Below are positions 1 to 5,287 of a stretch of DNA of 8,487 nucleotides, piece by piece. A program made the translations under genes and the position numbers. The stretch covers positions 1 to 8,487 of the forward strand of contig JAFQDR010000023.1 of NCBI GenBank assembly GCA_017415945.1, written 5' to 3'. Source of the DNA: Oscillospiraceae bacterium (lineage in GTDB: Bacteria > Bacillota_A > Clostridia > Oscillospirales > Oscillospiraceae). Within the stretch, counting starts at the first letter, position 1; each line of letters opens with the position of its first letter. The notes beneath the pieces were generated by a model that was not told the origin of the DNA, made no database searches, and saw nothing but the letters and a program-made list of their open reading frames with translations.

Positions 1-1
1 C

Positions 2-199
2 TTCATCATGCACGAGGATGCCCCCCATCTGGACGGTCAGTACGCATCCTTCGGCCGTGTTCTGGAAGGCATGGACGTTGTGGATCGTATTGCACGCACC
101 CGCCGCGACTTCAACGACAAGCCCCGTCAGGAGCAGAAGATGAAGTCCGTCACCGTAGACACCTTTGGCGTAGAATATCCCGAACCCGAAAAGATGTAA
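2..199 (+). CDS. Peptidyl-prolyl cis-trans isomerase, cyclophilin type (C-terminal 65 residues, 5' end outside window)
   Basis: The reading frame is open from the window edge to TAA at 197-199. The first residues visible are FIMHEDAPHLDGQYASFGRV, followed by LEGMDVVDRIA. The pattern LDGxYxxFGRVxEGMDVVDxIA is the conserved C-terminal half of the cyclophilin fold, which catalyses proline cis-trans isomerisation during protein folding; this stretch forms part of the active-site groove and the last core strands. The tail (VTVDTFGVEYPEP) looks like a natural family end, so the gene is complete at its 3' end. The N-terminus is missing, so it cannot be said whether it carries a lipoprotein signal peptide or is cytoplasmic. 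No other gene follows it on the same strand before the hairpin element at 214-262, which may act as its transcript end. Confidence 0.9.
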   Translation, partial: FIMHEDAPHLDGQYASFGRVLEGMDVVDRIARTRRDFNDKPRQEQKMKSVTVDTFGVEYPEPEKM

Positions 200-213
200 T
201 CCAAGCACCTTTT

Positions 214-262
214 AGCCTCCCTTGCCTAAAGGGAGGGGGACCGCGGAAGCGGTGGAGGGATT
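214..262. repeat. REP-like double hairpin intergenic element
   Basis: Two adjacent stem-loops start 15 bases after the isomerase stop codon. The first pairs CCTCCCTT (216-223) with AAGGGAGG (229-236) across a 5-nt loop. The second pairs ACCGC (240-244) with GCGGT (249-253) across GGAA. The flank ends in GGTGGAGGGATT. Elements of this style (a G/C-rich CCTCCCT hairpin followed by a small GC hairpin and GGAGGGAT) are, from memory, dispersed in many copies in gut clostridial genomes. It could also act as a factor-independent transcript end or RNA stabiliser, although no clean U-tract follows. Confidence 0.6.
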
Positions 263-290
263 TCCCTCTCAATTCACAATTTTGTCATGC

Positions 291-315
291 ATATCCGAAC
301 GAAATCGGATATAAT
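291..315 (+). promoter_or_regulatory. Candidate -10 element overlapping a 7-bp dyad
   Basis: A perfect TATAAT lies at 310-315. It overlaps the right arm of a perfect inverted repeat, ATATCCG (291-297) and CGGATAT (306-312), separated by 8 bases. The only -35-like hexamer, TTGTCA at 282-287, is 22 bases away, which is longer than normal, so the promoter call is weak. If it is real, the first gene downstream on this strand is ssrA, about 290 bases away. Confidence 0.3.
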
Positions 316-375
316 GATACAGAGGAACAGGTTCAAGCATCGTGGGCCTGATTCGAAAAGTTCTTGTAACCACCT

Positions 376-399
376 CCCTCCCGCCTCACCGCGGGAGGG
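376..399. repeat. Perfect 9-bp GC-rich hairpin (second REP-like element)
   Basis: CCCTCCCGC (376-384) pairs perfectly with GCGGGAGGG (391-399) around the 6-nt loop CTCACC. Read on the minus strand, the composition (CCCTCCCGCGG... then GGAGGTGG) resembles the element at 214-262. This suggests two related elements in opposite orientation bracketing about 110 bases. There is no U-tract on either side, so I do not call it a terminator. Confidence 0.55.
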
Positions 400-456
400 A
401 ATACGGAAAACACCATAAGCACTCCACACGCTCAGCTCAACCGCCGCACCCACTCT

Positions 457-525
457 CGCAGCACGTCTTTCAATCCACAAACCAATTCGCCTCTGCGAAT
501 TGGAATGAAAAAAAGACGTGATGCG
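457..525. repeat. Long compound stem-loop upstream of ssrA
   Basis: The inner stem pairs CCAATTCGC (482-490) perfectly with GCGAATTGG (495-503) around the loop CTCT. An outer stem pairs ACGTCTTT (463-470) with AAAGACGT (512-519). Beyond a 2-nt internal loop, CGCA (457-460) pairs with TGCG (522-525). Together these give a nested hairpin of about 69 nt. It could be structure in a long pre-tmRNA leader, a separate small RNA, or part of a dispersed element; the sequence alone does not decide. Confidence 0.5.
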
Positions 526-558
526 AAACAAGATGGAGCAACGGAATGGACGAGAGCT

Positions 559-577
559 GATTTCCCGACGGGAAATC
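559..577. repeat. Perfect 8-bp hairpin 34 bases before ssrA
   Basis: GATTTCCC (559-566) pairs perfectly with GGGAAATC (570-577) across a 3-nt loop. It sits where the ssrA promoter would be expected, yet no convincing -35/-10 pair is present in 560-605. This raises the possibility that tmRNA is cut from a longer precursor starting further upstream. Confidence 0.45.
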
Positions 578-610
578 GGCGCGAGGGATATGGAGTTTGC
601 GACATCGCAA

Positions 611-959
611 GGGGGTGTTCCGGTTTCGACGGGGGTGTGGAGGCAGGAATAGCGGGCGGATGCGCCTAACATCCTTAAAATGGGTACTTTTATAAATTAA
701 AGAACAACAACAAGACTGTTCTCCTGGCTGCTTAATTAGCCAGCGTCGCCCCGATCAGGACCACGGGATCGGCTGCGGCGTCGATGAGTGGTGAACGTGC
801 GTACGGTAAGCTTTGCCCGTGCCACGCATAATGAAGCTACTGAATCCTGCAGCTTGTCGGCCTGCGGCAGGATGAGGGAATGTAAATGACCGACTGCGCC
901 CGGAGAAGTTTCTGTTAAAGCGCTTTCGGACACGGGTTCAATTCCCGTCACCTCCACCA
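611..959 (+). ncRNA. ssrA: Transfer-messenger RNA (tmRNA, one-piece)
   Basis: tmRNA with SmpB rescues stalled ribosomes: it enters as an alanyl-tRNA mimic, then serves as mRNA for a degradation tag. The 5' end GGGGGTG (611-617) pairs with CACCTCC (949-955) to form the acceptor stem. The third pair is G·U, the alanine-identity wobble, and a discriminator A and encoded CCA follow (956-959). A T-arm, ACGGG-TTCAATT-CCCGT, lies just inside, and the 5' portion carries the conserved GTTCCGGTTTCGAC. The tag frame ends AAC AAC AAC AAG ACT GTT CTC CTG GCT GCT TAA (703-735), i.e. NNNKTVLLAA. The resume codon may be AAC at 703, which follows TTAAAG; a slightly earlier start is possible. The stop codon sits in a hairpin, CTGGCT/AGCCAG (724-743). 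The length of 349 nt is normal for the family. The molecule is in one piece, not permuted. Confidence 0.97.
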
Positions 960-960
960 C

Positions 961-998
961 GTCGTCGCGGACTTTGTATCGTTCGCGACGACTTTTTT
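961..998 (+). terminator. Intrinsic terminator of ssrA
   Basis: GTCGTCGCG (961-969) pairs perfectly with CGCGACGAC (984-992) over a 14-nt loop and is followed immediately by six T residues (993-998). It starts two bases after the encoded CCA, so transcription ends close to the mature 3' end. Confidence 0.9.
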
Positions 999-1190
999 AT
1001 TAAAAAGCCATCGCTCATTCACTCCGTCGCTCCTCCTTTTCAAATCAAACCCACATCGTTGGGCTTTGATCTGGTTTATTGTAGCCTATGGTCGCCGCAG
1101 ACAATTCGTTACCGACAACAGTGCTGAAACGCACTTGACCGCTCGGTCACCGAGTTTATCTCTCACGGCACGCTTCACCATCAATATGAG
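999..1190. other. Non-coding, palindrome-rich intergenic stretch
   Basis: No gene with a ribosome binding site and family-like translation is visible here. TCAAACCCA (1045-1053) pairs with TGGGCTTTGA (1060-1069) with one bulged base. CTCGGT (1142-1147) and ACCGAG (1149-1154) form a near-palindrome around one base. The 3' end of ssrA is a common prophage and island attachment site in many bacteria, so this could be the scar of a lost element. However, no second copy of the tmRNA 3' end and no integrase is seen in the window. Confidence 0.4.
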
Positions 1191-1225
1191 AAAACCACTG
1201 CTTTCAACAGAGGCAGTGGTTTTTC
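1191..1225. terminator. Intrinsic terminator-like hairpin
   Basis: AAAACCACTGC (1191-1201) pairs perfectly with GCAGTGGTTTT (1213-1223), with T-rich sequence on the plus strand and A-rich sequence before it. It could work on either strand. It lies about 100 bases before the oxidoreductase gene and would insulate it from upstream transcription. Confidence 0.75.
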
Positions 1226-1262
1226 TTTCCCCAAAAGGATGTCCTTTTTTTATCACTTGGCC

Positions 1263-1291
1263 TTGGCAAAACGCCTTGGTGGATATATACT
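1263..1291 (+). promoter_or_regulatory. Sigma-A type promoter for the RibD-like gene
   Basis: TTGGCA (1263-1268; 5 of 6 to consensus) and TATACT (1286-1291; 5 of 6) are separated by exactly 17 bases. They place the start of transcription near 1298, about 27 bases ahead of the start codon. AAAGGAG at 1311-1317 is the ribosome binding site, 7 bases before ATG. Confidence 0.75.
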
Positions 1292-1324
1292 GGCAGCAAG
1301 CATTACCGAAAAAGGAGCATAATT

Positions 1325-2017
1325 ATGAACAGACCCTATATAATCTGCCACATGACTGTTTCTCTCGACGGTAAGGTCACAGGAGAGCATTTGACCCGCA
1401 CCACTCACAGCTCCGCCGCAGAGGTCTACTACGACATCAACCGTAAGTACAAGGCAGATGGCTACGCCTGCGGGCGCATCACCATGGAGGGAAGCTTCAG
1501 CGGCGGTTGGTTCCCCGACTTGAGCCAATATCCGCCTGTACAGCACCGCATGGATTTCATGGTTGATAACATGACGGGCTTCTACGCCGTAGCCTTTGAT
1601 CCCCACGGCCGTCTGGGCTGGCAGTCCAACCGCATCATAGACCCCGACGGTGATCCCGGCTATGACAAGGCGCAGATCATCGAGGTGCTGACGGAGCAGG
1701 CCGATCCCCGCTATCTCGGGTATTTGCAGGCCATGAAGATTCCCTACATCTTTGCGGGAGAAACGGAGCTTGATGTCCCCCTCGCACTGTTCAAGCTGAA
1801 AAACATCATCGGCATCAGCACTCTGCTTTTGGAAGGTGGCAGCACCTTGAACGGTGCCTTCCAGCGCGCAGGTGTCATCGATGAGTTGAGCTTGGTGATC
1901 GACCCTGTAATAGGCGGCAAAGGCAAGCCCCTGTGTCTGGACAGCTGCGTGGAGGAATACACCCTTTCTCATTTCGAAAACCGCGGCGGCATTCTGTGGC
2001 TCAATTTCAAGAAGTAA
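1325..2017 (+). CDS. RibD C-terminal / dihydrofolate-reductase-like NADPH oxidoreductase
   Basis: This 230-residue protein has the single-domain RibD_C/DHFR-like fold, whose members reduce pteridine- or pyrimidine-type substrates with NADPH. Visible signatures are the N-terminal MTVSLDGKVTG (residues 10-20), the GRxTxEG segment (50-56), LLLEGGSTLNGA (167-178), which matches the cofactor-binding EGG loop, and the following IDELSLVIDPVIGGKG (185-200). There is no N-terminal deaminase domain, so this is not a full bifunctional RibD, and no riboflavin genes lie nearby. Such stand-alone proteins are common, with mostly unproven substrates. The start is fixed by AAAGGAG 7 bases upstream and by a good promoter. 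No terminator separates it from the regulator 70 bases downstream, so read-through is likely. Cytoplasmic; no signal peptide. Confidence 0.88.
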   Translation: MNRPYIICHMTVSLDGKVTGEHLTRTTHSSAAEVYYDINRKYKADGYACGRITMEGSFSGGWFPDLSQYPPVQHRMDFMVDNMTGFYAVAFDPHGRLGWQSNRIIDPDGDPGYDKAQIIEVLTEQADPRYLGYLQAMKIPYIFAGETELDVPLALFKLKNIIGISTLLLEGGSTLNGAFQRAGVIDELSLVIDPVIGGKGKPLCLDSCVEEYTLSHFENRGGILWLNFKK

Positions 2018-2040
2018 TTTCCCCGGCAACAGCAGGTTGC

Positions 2041-2069
2041 TTGTGTATCGGCGCTGCCAATGCTATGAT
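2041..2069 (+). promoter_or_regulatory. Possible internal extended -10 promoter for the HTH gene
   Basis: TGCTATGAT (2061-2069) is an extended -10 (TGn + TATGAT), with TTGTGT at 2041-2046 at 17-base spacing. The predicted start near 2076 would leave a leader of only about 12 nt, beginning at the GAGGTG ribosome binding site (2076-2081). The gene may therefore rely partly on read-through from the upstream gene. Confidence 0.4.
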
Positions 2070-2087
2070 GGAGCCGAGGTGAAGAAC

Positions 2088-2747
2088 ATGGAAAACAAAA
2101 ACATCTTTTACGAGCTGCGGACAAAAATGGGACTCTCTCAAGACGAGCTGGCGGCCAAGGTTCACGTGACCAGACAGGCGGTGTCCCGTTGGGAAAACGG
2201 CGACACTGTCCCCAACACGGACACGCTGAAGCTGCTGTCCAAGCTGTTTGATGTGTCCATCAACACACTGTTGGGCTCCCCAAGAGAGATGATTTGCCAC
2301 TGCTGCGGCATGATCTTGGACGACTCCACCACAAGCAAGGAACTGGGCGGCAGCTTTAACGAGGATTTTTGCAAATGGTGCTATCACGACGGTTCGTTTA
2401 CCCTGGACGTGTGGGAAAAGTATGCGAAGATCGGCGGCGAGGAAATGCTGGAAGCCTTTAAGCAGCAGCTCATGGACGAGTTTAACGGCCTGCAAATTGA
2501 CGGTATGCCCAAGGTGGATGGCTTAAATGTACTGTCGGGCAGCTTCATCAACCTCACCTATCCCCTGCCCAACGGCGAATCGGTTCGATTTTTGGACGAC
2601 AACGCCTCCTATTTGGGAAATCAGCTGCCCTGTCTGTTTGGCGGCAGCAGATGCTTCGGCATTGCGGCAAACATGGACTTCCTGTTGGTATGCACCTACG
2701 AGGAAAATGGTGAGAACCCCGAATTGGTAATGTATAAAAAGAGATAA
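2088..2747 (+). CDS. XRE-family HTH regulator with fused zinc-ribbon domain
   Basis: The 219-residue protein starts with a canonical Cro/C1-type helix-turn-helix (about residues 5-62), with recognition signature LSQDELAAKVHVTRQAVSRW and the trailing NTDTLKLLSKLFDVSINTLL. It is followed by CHCCGMIL (from C70) and CKWCYHDGSF (from C95). The C70/C73 and C95/C98 pairs form a four-cysteine zinc ribbon of the putative zinc-ribbon (Zn_ribbon_2) type. The last ~75 residues (LNVLSGSFINLTYPLPNG onward) form a compact domain I cannot name, possibly ligand-sensing. An in-frame upstream start at 2037 is rejected because GAGGTG at 2076-2081 sits 6 bases before the ATG at 2088. It is probably a DNA-binding repressor or sensor; its target is unknown. 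It lies 70 bases after the oxidoreductase and converges with the minus-strand helical-protein pair. Confidence 0.88.
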   Translation: MENKNIFYELRTKMGLSQDELAAKVHVTRQAVSRWENGDTVPNTDTLKLLSKLFDVSINTLLGSPREMICHCCGMILDDSTTSKELGGSFNEDFCKWCYHDGSFTLDVWEKYAKIGGEEMLEAFKQQLMDEFNGLQIDGMPKVDGLNVLSGSFINLTYPLPNGESVRFLDDNASYLGNQLPCLFGGSRCFGIAANMDFLLVCTYEENGENPELVMYKKR

Positions 2748-2754
2748 TAAATTA

Positions 2755-2797
2755 CACCCCCCAAGCTTCTCACACCGGAAGTCTCGGGGGTGATTTT
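2755..2797. terminator. Convergent intrinsic terminator
   Basis: CACCCCC (2755-2761) pairs with GGGGGTG (2786-2792), with an inner CTTC/GAAG pairing (2765-2768 with 2778-2781). GATTTTC follows on the plus strand and TAATTTATT on the minus strand. It sits between the HTH gene stop (2745-2747) and the stop of the minus-strand gene (2797-2799), so it can serve both transcripts. Confidence 0.75.
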
Positions 2798-3669
2798 CAA
2801 TTCATAAAGAAATCATCAATATCTTCATCTGTAGCGAGAATTTCATCTCCGGACACACCGGCCGCCTCTGCCAGTATAATAGAATTCAAAAAGGCATCTC
2901 TGAAATCGGGTGCAAATGCATTGTCAATCAAACACATAAACTGTTCCGACTGTTTCTTCAACTCCGCAACATACGCTTCGTACTTGTCTTGCAACTGTTT
3001 ATCCAGTGCATACTGAGACACCAGATACATATCCAACAGTTCCTGCTCCTGTTGGAACAGTCTGAGGCGTCCGTATTCAAATGCAAACATTGCAAGAGCT
3101 TCTGCAAATCGCGTGTATTCACTATCTCCCAATCGCATTGCAGTTGAAGCGAGAAGCTTCACAATGGCTTCAAGAGAAATCCACATACAATCTTCTATGT
3201 AAGCTACTTCGGACAGTTCTCCGTCGTTCAGTGCCTTCGCCTTTTTCTTCAGTTCATCCGCCAAAGAAAGTATAGAATTCACAGTCTCATCCGATGCATA
3301 GATGCTGATCTGCTGCCCATAAAAACGGATGTATTTCTCATACATGAAGAACACAAACTCGCTGTATTTTTGATCATCCTGAAGGATTGCATATTCGGAA
3401 ACGTCACTTACTACAGACTTCCAGTCATCAGCAGTGAACTGCGTAGGAGATTTGCCTTTGCTGACCTTGGTCAACACAGAAACCACCAATACTGTTGCGG
3501 CCTTAACCTGTGTCATTTCCGCCTCATCCTTTTTATCAGCAAGAGCATACAGGTGTTCCTGTGCAGATTCAAAGAGGGCTATAGCCTGCTTCAGCTTATC
3601 TCCCCATTTTGACTGCATCAGCTCTTCGATTGCCAGATTTGCTAAATATGCGTTGATTGCTTCGTTCAT
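2797..3669 (-). CDS. All-helical protein of unknown function, partner of the upstream Gly-rich protein
   Basis: I do not recognise this 290-residue protein. It appears entirely alpha-helical and charged, with a short hydrophobic stretch at about residues 56-68 (KAATVLVVSVLTK), helical hairpin-like segments throughout (130-150, 205-245), and an acidic, aromatic tail (DEDIDDFFMN). There is no signal peptide, no catalytic motif and no nucleotide-binding loop. Its ATG overlaps the stop of the preceding gene in a 4-nt ATGA (3666-3669), with GAGGAAG inside the upstream gene as ribosome binding site. The two proteins are therefore translationally coupled and probably made in fixed ratio. It may be a soluble subunit or chaperone/immunity partner of the membrane-active-looking upstream protein. 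A count of one row (2881-2940) gives about 35% G+C, well below the neighbours. Confidence 0.8.
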   Translation of the reverse strand: MNEAINAYLANLAIEELMQSKWGDKLKQAIALFESAQEHLYALADKKDEAEMTQVKAATVLVVSVLTKVSKGKSPTQFTADDWKSVVSDVSEYAILQDDQKYSEFVFFMYEKYIRFYGQQISIYASDETVNSILSLADELKKKAKALNDGELSEVAYIEDCMWISLEAIVKLLASTAMRLGDSEYTRFAEALAMFAFEYGRLRLFQQEQELLDMYLVSQYALDKQLQDKYEAYVAELKKQSEQFMCLIDNAFAPDFRDAFLNSIILAEAAGVSGDEILATDEDIDDFFMN

Positions 3670-4682
3670 GCTTCTTCCTCTGTAATATTCTTTCCGAACA
3701 TTGCGGACAATGCCTTTGTGTTGTTCACCAACGCTCCCAACAGATGCTTTTGCTCTGTATTCAAAGATGTGTAGTCTGCTCCATATAGGGGGAGCACCTT
3801 GTCCAACATATCACCCAGACCTGTACGAATGCGGCCTGTTTCCTCCAGAATCGCATTGATTCTTGCATGCATTTCACGAATAAGTTCGGTGTTCTCTTTC
3901 ACTACTTGAATTTCTTCATTTTTCTGCTTGTTCAGCTTCGCTTTTTTGGTTGAGAAAATCAGAATGGAAGAAAGCAGAGCCGCACCGGAAATCGTCCATC
4001 CAATAGGGCCTGCCAATGCAAGAAGAGCATGTCCAGCTGCAACGCCACCGCCGCCTGCAGTCAGAGCACCGCCACCGAGCCATGCCAATGCAGCATTTGT
4101 TGCTGCCGCACCGGAAAGGGTGGAAATTGCAGTACCGGTCGATGCAGTACCGAAGGTAGTAGCAATCCACATTGCTGCGGTGGGTGCCATAAATGCAACA
4201 GATGCACCTGCTGCAACGCCCGCACCCGCACCGGTAGCGGCCATTCTCGCCTCATGAAGTTCCTGCTCAGCAAATTCACAGGATTCCACAAACTTCTTTC
4301 TGTTTACATTGATTTCGTCGAAGTCTGTTTCAAACGATTTGGGCTTATTCGCAATGCTGTTTACAATTTTCTCCACAAAGGAAACCATGTCGAGAGCACG
4401 CGTTCTTTCCACAAACAGCTGAACACCTGCATCATTCATTAGGGTGTAGGAATCGTTGTATTCAGTTACGGAGTCCTGCAGCATGCGATCCAACTCGGTC
4501 AGCTTATCGGTAATATCATCCTTCACGGCAATAGCAGCATCTTTGGCTTCCACAGCCTTCGTTTTCAGTGTATCTGTTGCGCCTTCAACCTTACTGCGAA
4601 GTGCTTCGGTATCGATCTTTTTCATTCCTTTCGGAGCCATGTCCTTAATCGTCCCTAAGTTTACTTTTTTCTTTTCTGCCAT
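3666..4682 (-). CDS. Helical protein with central Gly/Ala-rich hydrophobic core, unknown function
   Basis: This 338-residue protein has three parts. Residues 1-147 are charged, coiled-coil-prone helix; the first ~45 are lysine-rich. Residues 148-243 form a Gly/Ala-rich hydrophobic core, beginning GAGAGVAAGASVAF. This core includes ALAWLGGGALTAGGGG and LALAGPIGWTISGAALLSSILIF, with enough length for two or more glycine-zipper membrane helices. Residues 244-338 are again charged helix (STKKAKLNKQKNEEIQ...). There is no secretion signal. The architecture recalls helical pore-forming or membrane-remodelling proteins, but I cannot assign a family. The ATG at 4682 is preferred because AGGAGG ends 10 bases before it; an alternative ATG at 4691 is only 1 base from that site. 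A counted row (4321-4380) is about 37% G+C. It is coupled to the 290-residue partner. Confidence 0.82.
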   Translation of the reverse strand: MAEKKKVNLGTIKDMAPKGMKKIDTEALRSKVEGATDTLKTKAVEAKDAAIAVKDDITDKLTELDRMLQDSVTEYNDSYTLMNDAGVQLFVERTRALDMVSFVEKIVNSIANKPKSFETDFDEINVNRKKFVESCEFAEQELHEARMAATGAGAGVAAGASVAFMAPTAAMWIATTFGTASTGTAISTLSGAAATNAALAWLGGGALTAGGGGVAAGHALLALAGPIGWTISGAALLSSILIFSTKKAKLNKQKNEEIQVVKENTELIREMHARINAILEETGRIRTGLGDMLDKVLPLYGADYTSLNTEQKHLLGALVNNTKALSAMFGKNITEEEA

Positions 4683-4761
4683 ATACCACATTCCTCCTAA
4701 TAACTTTTGCGTAACAAAACGCTGTATTTCTCACAGCTTCATATAATAGCTTGTAAATCTC

Positions 4762-4807
4762 GCGGATTGAGTCATGCTTATTCAACTATTTCATTCTCAA
4801 TATCCGC
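4762..4807 (-). repeat. Inverted repeat spanning the end of the membrane-protein gene
   Basis: GCGG+ATTGAG (4762-4771) is complementary to CTCAAT (4796-4801) plus CCGC (4804-4807), with a 2-nt bulge. The stem-loop encloses the TAG stop (4786-4788) of the membrane-protein gene. Only a short T run follows on the minus strand, so it would be a weak terminator at best. It may partly separate the upstream two-gene unit from the helical-protein pair. Confidence 0.4.
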
Positions 4808-5286
4808 TGTATAATCAGTTCTGTCTTTGGGATCAGATAGTCATACAGCAGGAAGGTGACATTGCCCAGTGCCAGCAGCACAAGCATCATGCCCGGCTCC
4901 ATAGCTTCCGGTGCAATGACCCACAGCAGCAGCGCCTCCATAGCGATCACTGCGCCGTTGAACAGCACGAGCTTCACAGGCAAACGCAGGAGCTTAGGCA
5001 GCTTTTGTAAGGCAGGGTACGCAATGGGATACCATCCGAACAGCCCGGCAAACATCATATTCTGCTCCGCAGCGGGAATCAGCATAAAGCACAGGACAGC
5101 GATCACAAGCCACAGCATCACCTGATATTTTCGCCCGTACCGATTGCCGATGGGAATGAGCAGCATTCCGGTCAGCAGAGGCGCAGCGTAGGTTCCCAGC
5201 TGCAGCACCGCCCCCAGCAGCATCAGCACCACGGATACCGCCGCCATCATAGCGCAGATCGTCAGTCGTTTCGTTTGTTCCATCAT
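4786..5286 (-). CDS. Small polytopic membrane protein, ECF S-component-like
   Basis: This is a 166-residue, strongly hydrophobic protein with about six membrane segments (roughly residues 8-28, 32-48, 54-71, 76-92, 103-124, 132-152). A positive N-terminus (MMEQTKRLT) and charged loops (NRYGRKYQ, LPKLLRLPVK) are consistent with an inner-membrane protein. Its size, the AMMAAVSVVLMLLG opening and the closing GNVTFLLYDYLI resemble small clostridial membrane proteins related to vitamin-binding S components of energy-coupling-factor transporters. I see no substrate motif and no ECF ATPase genes nearby, so the function is open. The start at 5286 follows AGAGG by 7 bases and lies 1 nt after the stop of the upstream gene, indicating translational coupling. 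The TAG stop lies inside an inverted repeat. Confidence 0.8.
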   Translation of the reverse strand: MMEQTKRLTICAMMAAVSVVLMLLGAVLQLGTYAAPLLTGMLLIPIGNRYGRKYQVMLWLVIAVLCFMLIPAAEQNMMFAGLFGWYPIAYPALQKLPKLLRLPVKLVLFNGAVIAMEALLLWVIAPEAMEPGMMLVLLALGNVTFLLYDYLIPKTELIIQRILRMK

Positions 5287-5287
5287 G

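Noticed and set aside
274..672. Minus-strand 132-codon open frame before and into ssrA
   Set aside because: It overlaps the tmRNA 5' end and runs through three perfect hairpins; Arg/Ser-rich composition, no family resemblance, no ribosome binding site considered convincing.
736..960. Minus-strand 74-codon open frame starting MVEVTGIEPVSE
   Set aside because: It is fully antisense to the tmRNA tRNA-like end; this peptide is a familiar false gene over tRNA/tmRNA 3' ends.
1066..1374. Plus-strand 102-codon open frame
   Set aside because: It runs through a terminator hairpin, a promoter and the start of the RibD-like gene; no ribosome binding site.
1253..2029. Minus-strand 258-codon open frame
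   Set aside because: Antisense of the RibD-like gene, which has promoter, ribosome binding site and family motifs.
4061..4240. Possible tandem repeat in Gly/Ala codons
   Set aside because: The similar codons reflect amino-acid bias; no exact DNA repeat unit of constant length was found.
3928..4442. Plus-strand frames rich in Ala/Pro/Cys
   Set aside because: They are antisense of the Gly/Ala-rich core of the 338-residue protein, which explains their composition.
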